Shown: positions 24,975-34,090, counted from the first letter of the stretch. The stretch is 64,000 bases of DNA from Infirmifilum lucidum (GCF_014876775.1 NZ_CP062310.1:1561847-1625846), one strand, 5' to 3'. Numbers and translations are program-made. The notes: a model not told the origin generated them from the sequence alone.

Positions 24975-26368
24975 CCCTGCTTACTCTCTTACTCCTCTGC
25001 GCTCTCGTCTACGAGAGCGTTACAGCAATACCGAGCGGTAGCTACATGGTGTACAGGATTGAGCCGCGAGAAAGAATACAGAGAACAATGCGGCCACTGC
25101 ACGAGGACGCTATGGCCATAATCTCTGAGCAGAACCCGAAGATCAAGTTTCTACTATTCCTGCATAACTTCACCAGCAGGAGGTCTACGCTGGTCTGCTA
25201 CATTGGAGTGGGGGGCGGCGAGATTAGGGTTGCTGTTCTGGGCGCTAACTCCAGCTTCTACACTGTGCGGTACACGCTTGCGCTCTATAACGCTACACTT
25301 GCGTGCATGCACATAGCCCAAAACCTGAGCCTCTTCAGGGAAGTCGAGTGGGCACGTAAGGGCAGGTACCTGGTGACACGGCTGGACGTCTTCAACGTTA
25401 CTAGGCTTCATTACGTGTCTGCGCGGGACAACGGCGTCTACGATGAGGGCGGGAACCTGCTGGGGGAGTGGCTCTTCTGGCTACCAGAGGCAACGCTAAA
25501 GCAAGGCTACACCCTAGTCCTCGCGCACTTACACCCAGCTGAGGCTACCCTGCCGTCAGGCGCAGAGGGTGATGGGGTTGCTGTCCTGCTGGGGGTGAAC
25601 TTCTCCAAGGCAGTGAAAGGCCCCGGATACAGGGTTGGCAATGTAGTCATCCCGCCCACGAGCCTAGTCCAGGGCAGCACGGTGCAGAGTGAGGCGTTCC
25701 TGATACACTACAAGTGTAAAGACTCGTTTTCCAGGGACTCCCTTCTCGCGCTGCTCTTCAAATACTTCTACTCTTCTGCTCCTCCAGAGTTCAAGTTGTA
25801 CGTTGTCGGCAACGATATCTGGGTCAATCACACGGCTATGACTTCCTTCAACAGGAGCGGCACTGAGCGGAAGCCATGGAGACTGGTACCGTACGAGTAT
25901 GTTGTCATCAACTCCTCGGAGCTGGGGTGCATGCGCATAGACAGAGACGCGGTCGTAGAGCTCTCCGGGAAGATGTTCCTAGTGAGCCTCTTCTACTACA
26001 GGGCGCTCTGGGACAGGAGTACCGGCGTACTGGTCGAGCTGTCCCAAGAACCCAGCGAAAACCCGTTTAGTAGCGAGACCCCGGCAGTACTCTCGGAGTA
26101 CCTCGGCTCCGAGCGTGGAGATTCCTTGTACGCTGTGCAGAGCATAGACTACTACTTCTCTCTCAGGCTGGTGGACACGAATGTTATAAAGCCACCAAGT
26201 CACCTGGGCTCTCCAGGGAGGCCTGACACGCGCGCGGAGAGCGTGCTTGTAGCCGCCGTTGTTGCAGGGGTGCTCCTGTACGCTACGGGAATCGTCGGCC
26301 GCGCTGTGGGGAGTGTCCTGAAGAAACCAAGTGGCAGTAAAAAGGAGAGTGCGCGCGCAAGGGGCTAA
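24959..26368 (+). CDS. Large type I membrane surface protein, copy 2
   Basis: About 469 residues, paralogue of the 22895 product with the same plan: signal peptide (MRRRLALLTLLLLCALVYES), PSGSYMVYRIEP, glycosylation-rich ectodomain, one C-terminal helix and a basic tail. Blocks of near-identical DNA shared with copy 1 (for example 23348-23475 with 25412-25539) alternate with diverged blocks. ATG 24959 overlaps the end of the frameshifted small gene by 16 bases, as in copy 1. Its stop overlaps the convergent MetRS stop by 4 bases. Confidence 0.65.
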   Translation: MRRRLALLTLLLLCALVYESVTAIPSGSYMVYRIEPRERIQRTMRPLHEDAMAIISEQNPKIKFLLFLHNFTSRRSTLVCYIGVGGGEIRVAVLGANSSFYTVRYTLALYNATLACMHIAQNLSLFREVEWARKGRYLVTRLDVFNVTRLHYVSARDNGVYDEGGNLLGEWLFWLPEATLKQGYTLVLAHLHPAEATLPSGAEGDGVAVLLGVNFSKAVKGPGYRVGNVVIPPTSLVQGSTVQSEAFLIHYKCKDSFSRDSLLALLFKYFYSSAPPEFKLYVVGNDIWVNHTAMTSFNRSGTERKPWRLVPYEYVVINSSELGCMRIDRDAVVELSGKMFLVSLFYYRALWDRSTGVLVELSQEPSENPFSSETPAVLSEYLGSERGDSLYAVQSIDYYFSLRLVDTNVIKPPSHLGSPGRPDTRAESVLVAAVVAGVLLYATGIVGRAVGSVLKKPSGSKKESARARG

Positions 26369-27873
26369 GCCTTGCCGACCTTCTCGAAGAGTATGGGTGC
26401 TTCACTCACGCTGTAGGCTTCCACCTGCCCGAACGCTAGCCGGTCCACGCGCCTCAGCTGGAACCCGAAGGCTCTGGCGAGGGACTCCGCCGTGGCCGGC
26501 ATGACTGGGTAGAGGAGGTTTGTCGCTATCCTGAGTGCCTCCAGGACGTTGTAGAGCGGCTCGCGGGGGTCTTCGAGGGACCACGGCTGGGTCTTGTTCA
26601 TGTACCCGTTCGCCTCCCTGAGCAGGTCGAGTACTGTTGAGAGAGCCTCCGAGACCCTAACTTCCTGCATGAGCCTCCCAACTTTCTCGACCGTAGAGTT
26701 TGACAGCTGCTCGAGGCCGGGGTCGGGGCCCGCCCTCTCCACTCTACCTCCTAGCTTGCGCATTGCGAGCACCCCCGCCCTGCGGACGAGGTTGCCGTAC
26801 GTGTCTGCTAGCTCGCTGTTGTAGATGTTGTCGAGGAGGCTCTGGTCGAACTCGACGTCCTTATCGAGGTTCAAGAGCCTCATCAAGAGGTACCTCACGG
26901 CGTCCGGGGACTTGTACCTCTCGACTAAGTCGTCTATGAGGACGACGTTGCCCACGCTCTTACCCATCTTCAGCCCCCTGTTTACGATGTAGGCGTGGAC
27001 GATGAGCCTCTTCGGGGGGCTCAGGCCCAGCATCCTCAGGACGGAGAACCATATGGCGCTGTGGAACCAGAGGATGTCTTTCCCGATAATGTGGTGCGCC
27101 TCAGCCCAGTACTTCTCGAAGCTGTTGTTGTCCCTCATGAAGCCCACCCCGGTGAGGTAGTTCAGGAGCGCGTCGATCCACACGTACGCCACGTAGTCCC
27201 TGTCGAACGGTAGCTCCACGCCCCAGTAGACCCTGCTCTTCGGCCTAGCCACGGACAAGTCCCTCAACCCCTCTTTCTTTATCCTGCTGAGGATCTCCCT
27301 GGCGTATCCCTCAGGGAAGACTATGCCGCCTTCCTCGATCAGCCTGGTGACCTCTTCCTGCAAGGCCGAGAGCTTGAGGAAGTACGTCTCCTCCTCCACT
27401 AGCTCCAGGGGCTTGTTGTGTATCGGGCAGAGCTTCTGCCCGCCCTGCTCGACGTATTCGCCCTCGCTGTAGAACTTCTCGCAGCTGACGCAGTACCACC
27501 CGCTGTACTTGCCCTTGTATATATAGCCCCTACTGTAGAGCTCCTCGAAGACCTTCTTGACCAGCTCCTCGTGGTCGGGATCCGTAGTCCTTATGAACCT
27601 GCTGTAGTTTATCTCGAGCAGGCTCCAGTACTTCTTGAACACGGGCACCATGCTGTCGACGAACTCCTTGGGCGTCTTACCAGCCTTCTCGGCAGTCCTC
27701 TGGAGCTTCAAGCCGTGCTCGTCTGTACCCGTCAGGAAGAACACGTCGTGCCCGTTGAGCCTGTACCACCTGGCCAGCACGTCAGCCAGCACCGTAGTGT
27801 AGGCGTGGCCGATGTGGGGTATGTCGTTTGGGTAGTATATCGGCGTCGTCACGTAAAACGCTTTCCCGGGCAC
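26365..27873 (-). CDS. metG: Methionyl-tRNA synthetase, bacterial type
   Basis: A 502-residue class I aminoacyl-tRNA synthetase charging tRNA-Met. Visible are the HIGH motif in DIPHIGHAYTT, the GTDEHG loop, one zinc knuckle (WYCVSCEKF and LCPIHNKP), and the KMSKS loop as GLKMGKSVGNV with G for S. Length, single knuckle and wording match the Thermus/Thermotoga type rather than the longer usual archaeal enzyme, suggesting horizontal transfer. It lacks the C-terminal EMAP-like tRNA-binding domain. Last gene of the minus-strand group 32269-26365. Confidence 0.92.
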   Translation of the reverse strand: MPGKAFYVTTPIYYPNDIPHIGHAYTTVLADVLARWYRLNGHDVFFLTGTDEHGLKLQRTAEKAGKTPKEFVDSMVPVFKKYWSLLEINYSRFIRTTDPDHEELVKKVFEELYSRGYIYKGKYSGWYCVSCEKFYSEGEYVEQGGQKLCPIHNKPLELVEEETYFLKLSALQEEVTRLIEEGGIVFPEGYAREILSRIKKEGLRDLSVARPKSRVYWGVELPFDRDYVAYVWIDALLNYLTGVGFMRDNNSFEKYWAEAHHIIGKDILWFHSAIWFSVLRMLGLSPPKRLIVHAYIVNRGLKMGKSVGNVVLIDDLVERYKSPDAVRYLLMRLLNLDKDVEFDQSLLDNIYNSELADTYGNLVRRAGVLAMRKLGGRVERAGPDPGLEQLSNSTVEKVGRLMQEVRVSEALSTVLDLLREANGYMNKTQPWSLEDPREPLYNVLEALRIATNLLYPVMPATAESLARAFGFQLRRVDRLAFGQVEAYSVSEAPILFEKVGKA

Positions 27874-27945
27874 TAGACCACCTAGGCCTTAAGGTGGCAC
27901 AGGTAATAAAAATACTGTGCCGGAATAATCCAGAGTAATTTGCGG

Positions 27946-29208
27946 CTACTTGGCCGTGGGGTCTACGACCCTGCCGATGAAGAGTATGAGCCCTGTCTCC
28001 CTGTCCCTGATGAGGAAGAGGAAGGGGTGGTCCGCCACGAACGTCTTCTCGGGGACTACTGCCGTGAGAGTCACGACTACGGCTGTAGCCCCGGCGGCCT
28101 CTGTCCCCTCCTCGTCGACCTTCACGTAGGCCTGGTGGACGACCAGCGAGACGTAGAGGTCGCGCCTCCCGTCTATGCCCGAGAGGTCGGCGTCGGGGGT
28201 GAAGACTTTTCTGAGGTCTAGGCCCTGCAGGTGCTCGTTCAGGAAGTACTTCTCCTCTAGCTCGAAGCGCGGGATGCAGATCCTGTCCAGCTCCTCGGGC
28301 TTCAGCGCGGCTATGTAGCCCTTGAGCTTCTCCAGGCTCAGACCCGCCTCGAGGCCTCTAAGGCTACCCTTGGGCAGCACGATCACCATGCTTATCCCAC
28401 TCCCAGAGTAGGGAAGCTCTAGAACCTTGGCCTCGCCGAGGTCGGCGTACATGAACTTCTTGCCGGAGGGCTCCATGCACATCATGGGAACCCTGACAGT
28501 CCTCCCCTCGGAGACCACAAAGTCGGACTCAAAAGTCATCCTCTTGTCGAAAGCGTAGAGCCACGAGCCCTTGAAGTACACAGCATTCGTGACCACGAGC
28601 CTGGTGAGGGGGTCTATGGAGCCTCTCGGCATGAGGTTCTTGATCTTCCCGCGGGTCTGCTCCTCTATGAACCTGTTTATCGTGAGCCTAGAGCCCTCGG
28701 GGTCGCCTACGAAGTCGAGGTTCGAGGCTCTAGCCCCATAATACTCGGCGACAGCACTGCTGTACTCCGGCAGTAACTCGAAGCCCCTCTGAACCCATAT
28801 GGCGTTCCCGACGGCCAGCTCTACTCCTCCGATACTGTTCAGGTAGTTGTATACGCGCGCGTAGTTAGGCCTGAGCGCCCCGATGCTCGGGTAGCCGAGA
28901 GCGCTCCTGAACTCCTCGGCTGTAGCGCCCCGCGCCCCCTCGTACACGATCGCCAGAGCAGAGTACACGCTGAATGGCGAGGCGAAGACGTTCCCGTCCC
29001 CGCTGCCGGCCAGCTGCTTGTACAGCTTCAGCGCCAGGAGGTTGTTCGACTTTACGACCTCCTCTACCCCGCTCGCGGTGTAGTTTATCTCGTTGGCCAA
29101 AGGCGGTCTACTGGGACTATACGGGTAGAGGTATAAAGACGCTACGGCCACTATTGCTGCAATAAGAACTGCCCCAGCGACGGCTAGGGCAATACTCTCC
29201 AACTTCAT
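27946..29208 (-). CDS. Serpin, membrane-anchored
   Basis: A 420-residue serine-protease inhibitor of the serpin fold, rare but known in hyperthermophilic archaea. An N-terminal helix (about residues 7-29) anchors it with the body outside the cell. Serpin signs include FASPFSVYSALAIVYEGARG, the breach region VVTNAVYFKGSW, the hinge DEEGTEAAGATAVVV of the reactive loop, and HPFLFLIRDRETGLILFIGR. Counting from the hinge places the scissile bond near TLT|AVV, suggesting a chymotrypsin- or elastase-like target. It may protect the surface from secreted subtilisins. It follows the sugar permease gene by 64 bases. Confidence 0.92.
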   Translation of the reverse strand: MKLESIALAVAGAVLIAAIVAVASLYLYPYSPSRPPLANEINYTASGVEEVVKSNNLLALKLYKQLAGSGDGNVFASPFSVYSALAIVYEGARGATAEEFRSALGYPSIGALRPNYARVYNYLNSIGGVELAVGNAIWVQRGFELLPEYSSAVAEYYGARASNLDFVGDPEGSRLTINRFIEEQTRGKIKNLMPRGSIDPLTRLVVTNAVYFKGSWLYAFDKRMTFESDFVVSEGRTVRVPMMCMEPSGKKFMYADLGEAKVLELPYSGSGISMVIVLPKGSLRGLEAGLSLEKLKGYIAALKPEELDRICIPRFELEEKYFLNEHLQGLDLRKVFTPDADLSGIDGRRDLYVSLVVHQAYVKVDEEGTEAAGATAVVVTLTAVVPEKTFVADHPFLFLIRDRETGLILFIGRVVDPTAK

Positions 29209-29272
29209 GCCGGTCGTCTACTCAAGCCTGTACTGGAAGAAATACCCGACGCAGCGTGGATACGTACCAGCG

Positions 29273-30079
29273 CTACTTCTTCATGAAGCCGAGAACCAGG
29301 TACTTCTGGACGTAGCCAGTGAAGAGGAGCATTGGAAGCGAGGATATAATCCCGGCTGCGGCCATCTCGCCCCACTTAACCCCCCACTCCGATATGTAGC
29401 TGGCGATGACCAGCGGCACTGTGTAGTTCTTCAAGCTCTGTAGCAGGATTACAGCGTAGAGGAACTCGTTCCAGGTCATCAGCAGGCAGAAGATAGCGGT
29501 TGCCACCAGTCCCGGGGCAACTATTGGGAGCATGACCCTAACTAGTATAGTTAGAGGCCCGGCACCGTCGACGAGCGCCGCCTCCTCCACTTCCTTCGGG
29601 ACAGCTCTGAAGAAGCCTATGAGAGTCCATAGCGCGAAGGGGAGCGTGTATATCTGGTAGGCCATGGCTACAGCGTTCAGGTTGTCCAGGAGCTTCATGG
29701 ACGCGAACATCACGTAGATGGGAAGTATCAGGACTATAGGGGGTATTGTCCTGGCGAATAGCGTCCACGCCAGGAAGCCACGCCTAAAATACTCGTTTAG
29801 AGCCAGGCGTGAAATGGCGTAAGATGCTGGAACCGCGAGTGCGAGGGAAATCGCAGTTGAGAGGAAAGCCAGGTATACCGTGTTCACCAGGTACCGCTCG
29901 AACCCTTCCTGGAATAGCTTGACGTAGTTCTCGAAAGTTATCTTCGGGGAGAAAGCCTCGTAGACTTCCAGCCCCGCCCTCAGTGAAACGTTTGCAATCC
30001 AGTATATCGGCGTTAGCGTCCACAAGAGCACGAGCGCTATCCCCAGGTACAGCCCTATACTCTCGACCCTAATCCTCAT
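29273..30079 (-). CDS. Sugar ABC transporter permease, MalG-like
   Basis: A 268-residue membrane protein with about six helices and the coupling loop EAALVDGAGPLTILVRVMLP near residue 170. It is the second inner-membrane half of a carbohydrate importer (CUT1 type). It overlaps the MalF-like gene by 4 bases. No ATPase gene is present in the operon, so a shared MalK-type ATPase encoded elsewhere must energise it. Confidence 0.9.
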   Translation of the reverse strand: MRIRVESIGLYLGIALVLLWTLTPIYWIANVSLRAGLEVYEAFSPKITFENYVKLFQEGFERYLVNTVYLAFLSTAISLALAVPASYAISRLALNEYFRRGFLAWTLFARTIPPIVLILPIYVMFASMKLLDNLNAVAMAYQIYTLPFALWTLIGFFRAVPKEVEEAALVDGAGPLTILVRVMLPIVAPGLVATAIFCLLMTWNEFLYAVILLQSLKNYTVPLVIASYISEWGVKWGEMAAAGIISSLPMLLFTGYVQKYLVLGFMKK

Positions 30080-30927
30080 TTCAGAATCACCTCCCGCACG
30101 TAGAGGGCGCTCAGAGACAGGATGATCACAAGCATTACGAATGATGCGGCAGACGCTTTCCCTACTTCCCAGAACACAAGCCCCGACTTGAATATGTAGA
30201 GGGATATCGTCTCGGTGGCGTGCGCTGGCCCGCCACCCGTGAGGAGGTAGACTTTATCGAATAGTCTGAAGGTGTCAATGCTCCTCAGAAGCAGTACCAG
30301 CGCTATGTAAGGCTTTAAGAGTGGCAACGTAATGCTCCTAAAGGTTCTAAAGGGAGAAGCCCCGTCGAGCGTTGCGGCCTCGTAGAGATCCCTCGGTATG
30401 GACTGCAGCCCAGCGTAGAAGATGAGGAAACACACGGGCGTCCACTGCCACGTGTCTATCAGGACTATGCTCGGCAGTGCAAGCTCGAAGCTTGTAAGCC
30501 ACGCCTGTGGAGGCAAGCCTAGGAAGCGTAGTATATAGTTTAGGAGGCCAGTGTCGTAGTCCATCATCAGCTTCCACATTGAGCTGACGACCACAACCGA
30601 GAACATGTTCGGCAGAACTAGGAGCGGGACTATATAGTTCTTCCCTCTCACTCTCTGGTTTACGAGGACTGCTACGCCCAGGCCTAGGAGAGTTTGGGCA
30701 AATGTCGCCATTAGCGAGAAGAGAACGGTATTCCAGACACTTACTGAAAATACATCGTCCTTCAGGAGGCTCAAGTACTCGTTTAACCCCGTAAACTTGA
30801 ACTCGCCTGACACTAGGTTGTAGGCGTGGAGCGAGTAGTAAAACACCCCTAGTATCGGGTATACGGTCAGGAAGGCTAGGAGCAGGAGAGAAGGGAGAAT
30901 TAGAAAAACAGCTATTTTCTGGCGCAA
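30076..30927 (-). CDS. Sugar ABC transporter permease, MalF-like
   Basis: A 283-residue membrane protein, first permease of the CUT1 importer. The N-terminus LILPSLLLLAFLTVYPILGVF and the loop YEAATLDGASPFRTFRSITL are typical. It lies 25 bases after the binding-protein gene and overlaps the MalG-like gene by 4 bases. Confidence 0.9.
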   Translation of the reverse strand: MRQKIAVFLILPSLLLLAFLTVYPILGVFYYSLHAYNLVSGEFKFTGLNEYLSLLKDDVFSVSVWNTVLFSLMATFAQTLLGLGVAVLVNQRVRGKNYIVPLLVLPNMFSVVVVSSMWKLMMDYDTGLLNYILRFLGLPPQAWLTSFELALPSIVLIDTWQWTPVCFLIFYAGLQSIPRDLYEAATLDGASPFRTFRSITLPLLKPYIALVLLLRSIDTFRLFDKVYLLTGGGPAHATETISLYIFKSGLVFWEVGKASAASFVMLVIILSLSALYVREVILK

Positions 30928-30952
30928 GGGCTTTCCACCTTTTTCCTCCTAT

Positions 30953-32269
30953 CTATCCTCCAGCGAGGACCCTGTCTATCTCTTCTGAAGCTTTAGCAAC
31001 GGCGTCTGCCGGGCTGATCTTCCCTGCGAGCACCTGGTTCACGTAGCTGCCGAATATGTCTTCAATCTTAGGCCATAGCGGCGTCCTGGGCCTGGGCACC
31101 GCAGTCTCGAGGCTCTTAACCTGCACTGCTACCCACCTTCTCAACCCAATAACTTCCTTGTCGTTGCCGACACTAGACCTAACCGGCGGCAAGCCCTTGT
31201 ATATAGCCATCAACTTCTGCATGCGCGCGCTAGTTGTGTACAGTATGTAGTTGAGAGCAGCGACCTTATTCTGGGAAGCTACATTAATACCCCAATACCA
31301 CACTCCCAGCAAAGGTGAGGGTCTCTCCCTCTCCCCCGGCGTCACGGTGTACGCCAGTAGTCCTGGAACCTTACTAACTGCAGGGTTATCTGCGTCCTTA
31401 ATCCAGCCAGGCCAGGTCTCGGTACTCATCGCTATCCTACCGCCTACTAGACGGTCGCGGACATCTGGAGTATTGAAGTTCTCGACACCCGGGGGAGCAT
31501 ACTTTTTAAGCTGGAGTAAGAATTCGAGGGCTTCTACAGCCTTGGAGTCTAGGGCGCTCTTCTTCAAATCGTCCGAGACTATCTTGCCGCCGAAGGCATA
31601 CAGTATCGGCTGGAAAGCCGTGGCAACGGGGTTGCCCTTAACCCCTCTAAAAGCTATAGGGTACTCTACGAGACCAGAAACCTTTATCTTCTCGCAGGCA
31701 TTAAGAACATCAGTCCAGGTCTTCGGCTCTGCCAAGCCAAGTTTGTCGAACACGTCTCTCCTGTAAGCAAAGATTTGGACGTTACCCATCTGCGGGAACG
31801 CTACGAGCTTGCCTGTCTTGTACGGGTGCCTCCCCACGTCTATCAGTACCTTCGGGAAATCGCCGAGATCAAGAGTTACGCCTGCCTCTTTCGCGAGCGA
31901 CTCGATGTCTACGAGCCAGCCCGCCTCGCCGAACTGCGGTATCCAGGGGTCGTCCATGTATACGAGGTCTACTGCACTAGAACCTTGCTGGAGCGTCAAG
32001 ACAATCTTGTCGTATAGTGGGCTGTAAGCGAGGGGTGTATAGTCAACTTTATAGTTCGGGTTCTCCCTAGTGAAGAAGTCTATAACAGCAGAGTTAATAT
32101 CGTTGTGCTCTGCGTCCCTGCCAAGGAGCGAGAGGGAATAAACCTTAGCAGCGGGTGTAATTGCTGTAGGTGGGCGGGATGAACCGTAGAGGTAGCCCCC
32201 GCTGAAGCCGAGGATAAAGGCCCCTGCGCCTAGGGCCGCTAGCTTGAGGAAGTCTCTTCTTGTTGCCAT
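30953..32269 (-). CDS. Sugar ABC transporter binding protein, Tat-exported
   Basis: A 438-residue family-1 extracellular solute-binding protein. The N-terminus has a twin-arginine signal (TRRDFLKLAALGAGAFILGF), so it is exported folded and probably stays anchored. The body has family-1 features such as AVIDFFTRENPNYKVDY and RLVGGRIAMSTETWPGW. It is the first gene of the sugar operon; TTTATAAAC at about 32318 on the minus strand is the likely TATA box. Confidence 0.9.
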   Translation of the reverse strand: MATRRDFLKLAALGAGAFILGFSGGYLYGSSRPPTAITPAAKVYSLSLLGRDAEHNDINSAVIDFFTRENPNYKVDYTPLAYSPLYDKIVLTLQQGSSAVDLVYMDDPWIPQFGEAGWLVDIESLAKEAGVTLDLGDFPKVLIDVGRHPYKTGKLVAFPQMGNVQIFAYRRDVFDKLGLAEPKTWTDVLNACEKIKVSGLVEYPIAFRGVKGNPVATAFQPILYAFGGKIVSDDLKKSALDSKAVEALEFLLQLKKYAPPGVENFNTPDVRDRLVGGRIAMSTETWPGWIKDADNPAVSKVPGLLAYTVTPGERERPSPLLGVWYWGINVASQNKVAALNYILYTTSARMQKLMAIYKGLPPVRSSVGNDKEVIGLRRWVAVQVKSLETAVPRPRTPLWPKIEDIFGSYVNQVLAGKISPADAVAKASEEIDRVLAGG

Positions 32270-32460
32270 ATCATGTGTATTGCTTCTATCACTGGTAATA
32301 ATTCTTTCGCCATTTGTTTATAAATAGGAAAATTTATAAATGAATTATGGAAAGTATATAGGCCTATATTTTTGGGAGAAGAAACACCTATTTTTCAATG
32401 ATGAAGCGCCGCCTCCTTCACTAAGGAATACTCGCAGGTATGCCTGGTAATCTAGCTCTT

Positions 32461-32640
32461 GCCTGAGAGCCCTCAGGCCCTAACACACGCTCTTATGCTT
32501 AAAGCCTCGCCCTCCGAGGCGGGCCGTGCTTCTAAGTAGCATTACGGCCGGAGTTATGCCCCTGGAGGGGCTTAGCAAGAGGATTATTGCCTGAGGTTAG
32601 TCCCGAGAGCCTGCCTCGGGCAAAGCAGCCGTGACGGCCT
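32461..32640 (+). ncRNA. Candidate structured RNA, series of hairpins
   Basis: Within 180 bases lie six simple hairpins: GCCTGAG/CTCAGGC (32461-32478), GCCTCG/CGAGGC (32504-32520), GGCCGT/ACGGCC (32522-32549), CCCCT/GGGG (32559-32570), GCCTGAGG/CCTCGGGC (32589-32621) and GCCGT/ACGGC (32628-32638). CTTATGCTTAAAG at 32492-32504 could be a TATA box for all but the first. The AAAGCCTCGCCCT part recalls the IS200/IS605 end at 11.88 kb, so a transposon remnant is the main alternative. No long protein frame is convincing here. The rest of 32270-32753 is promoter sequence. Confidence 0.3.
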
Positions 32641-32753
32641 TTCTGTCCGGCATCGGGCTAGAGCCGCCCGTTTTTCAGCAGTTTTCCCGTGTCAGCTACT
32701 CCCGGGTACTGGCCCAAAGCAAATATATTCCTAAGGTGGAGGGTTTACAGGGT

Positions 32754-33956
32754 ATGCGCCACTCCTATCTGCTTGCACTGATCCTGGTGTCGCTCGTCGC
32801 GCTGGACGCCCTCCCACAGCATGTTGGATTAGAGGTTGCTTGGAGGAGAATTTCTGCAGAGGGCGTCGCGTACTCTGCGTGTACAGGCAAGTACGTATAC
32901 GTCGTCGGCTACGAGGGATCCGGCGCGAATACTTCGGCGAGAGTAGAGGCCCTGAACCCGGCGGACGGCTCTCTAGTCAAGAGCTACACGTACAGGGGCG
33001 CAAGAGTCTTTTACTCGTGCGCGTACGCGCGCGGCAGACTGCTCGCCGCCGGCGTGACCTCGGAGGGCAGGTGGGTCGTGGCCTCCTTCGCCGACGACCT
33101 GTCCCCGCAGGCCGCCGTCACTAGCGTGGCCGGCTACGCCGCCTCGCTCGCCACAGACGGGGAGTACCTGTACGTAGCTGGCGTCGATGCGTCCACGGCT
33201 AGCGTGAGGGTGGAGAAAAGAGAGCTAGGCACGCTCAGCCTCGTAGCCGCGTACAGCCCAGGCGTGCCCAACACGAACGCCTACTCGTGCACGCACGGGG
33301 GCGACTCAATCTGGCTTGCGGGCTCGGCCCTCACGCCCAGCGGCTTCAAGTGGAGGGTTGAAAGGCTCGCTACTAACTTGAGCTCCCAGCTGAGGCTCCG
33401 GCCGGAAGTCGGGGGCCACGCTTTCTCGGTTGCGTACTCGGGCGGACTGGTATACGTTACTGGACCGAACGGGACAGCAGTTTTCGACGCTAGCGGCGCG
33501 GTGCTCGCCAGAACCTCGACGGGGGGTTACGGGCTGGCCCTCCTAAACGGCACGCTCGTGCTCTACACTGCTAGAGTGGAGCCGCTACTCCTACTCTTGA
33601 ACTCGACAACACTAGACCTGCTAGCGACACTGGAGCTATCACAGGGCAGGGCAGTCCCCTCCTTCGGATCCGTGGCTCTCCAGCAGTCCACGCTCTATAT
33701 AGCTGGTGCAGAGGAGGTGCAGGGGAAGGCTCACTGGGCCGTATACGCTGTCAGGGCGCTACGCCCGCAGGTGAACGCTACAAAGCCCCCGGCCAGCGCT
33801 CCAGCTAATGCCACGAGCACGCCACAAGCAGTGCAGCCACAGCAGCCCCTAGCAGTATTCCTCCCCGAGGCCGTCGCCTCTATAGCCATGGTGGCCGGCA
33901 TTGTGGCCGCTGTTGTTGCCATAAAGCGTGGCAGGAAGAAGAAGCAGAAGTCCTAG
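32754..33956 (+). CDS. Secreted beta-propeller-like surface protein
   Basis: About 400 residues. A signal peptide (MRHSYLLALILVSLVALDAL) leads an extracellular part with repeated strands such as GKYVYVVGYEG, GEYLYVAGVD, DSIWLAGSAL and STLYIAGAEE, spaced like blades of a beta-propeller. A proline/alanine/threonine-rich linker (about 340-370), a C-terminal helix and a basic tail anchor it. Probably a surface-bound binding protein; no enzyme motif is seen. ATG 32754 is 27 bases after AAATATATTCC and is preferred to the earlier frame start at 32631. Confidence 0.7.
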   Translation: MRHSYLLALILVSLVALDALPQHVGLEVAWRRISAEGVAYSACTGKYVYVVGYEGSGANTSARVEALNPADGSLVKSYTYRGARVFYSCAYARGRLLAAGVTSEGRWVVASFADDLSPQAAVTSVAGYAASLATDGEYLYVAGVDASTASVRVEKRELGTLSLVAAYSPGVPNTNAYSCTHGGDSIWLAGSALTPSGFKWRVERLATNLSSQLRLRPEVGGHAFSVAYSGGLVYVTGPNGTAVFDASGAVLARTSTGGYGLALLNGTLVLYTARVEPLLLLLNSTTLDLLATLELSQGRAVPSFGSVALQQSTLYIAGAEEVQGKAHWAVYAVRALRPQVNATKPPASAPANATSTPQAVQPQQPLAVFLPEAVASIAMVAGIVAAVVAIKRGRKKKQKS

Positions 33957-34034
33957 CCTGGGCCGTTGTCCTTTTCTCTGCCTCCCCTAGACGTACCTAT
34001 TCTGGTGAGTTATTACACACATTTAATGACAACG

Positions 34035-34090
34035 TCAATATATAAAGATATCAATATACGAATTTATAAAGCTTAGTAATTATCAATATA
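34035..34090 (+). promoter_or_regulatory. Promoter of the Mo-oxidoreductase operon with TCAATATA repeats
   Basis: TATA box TTTATAAAG at about 34063-34071 is 27 bases before ATG 34096. The word TCAATATA occurs at 34035, 34051 and 34083, spaced 16 and 32 bases apart and flanking the TATA box. Equal multiples suggest binding sites for a regulator on one helical face series, perhaps responding to electron acceptors. Confidence 0.5.
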
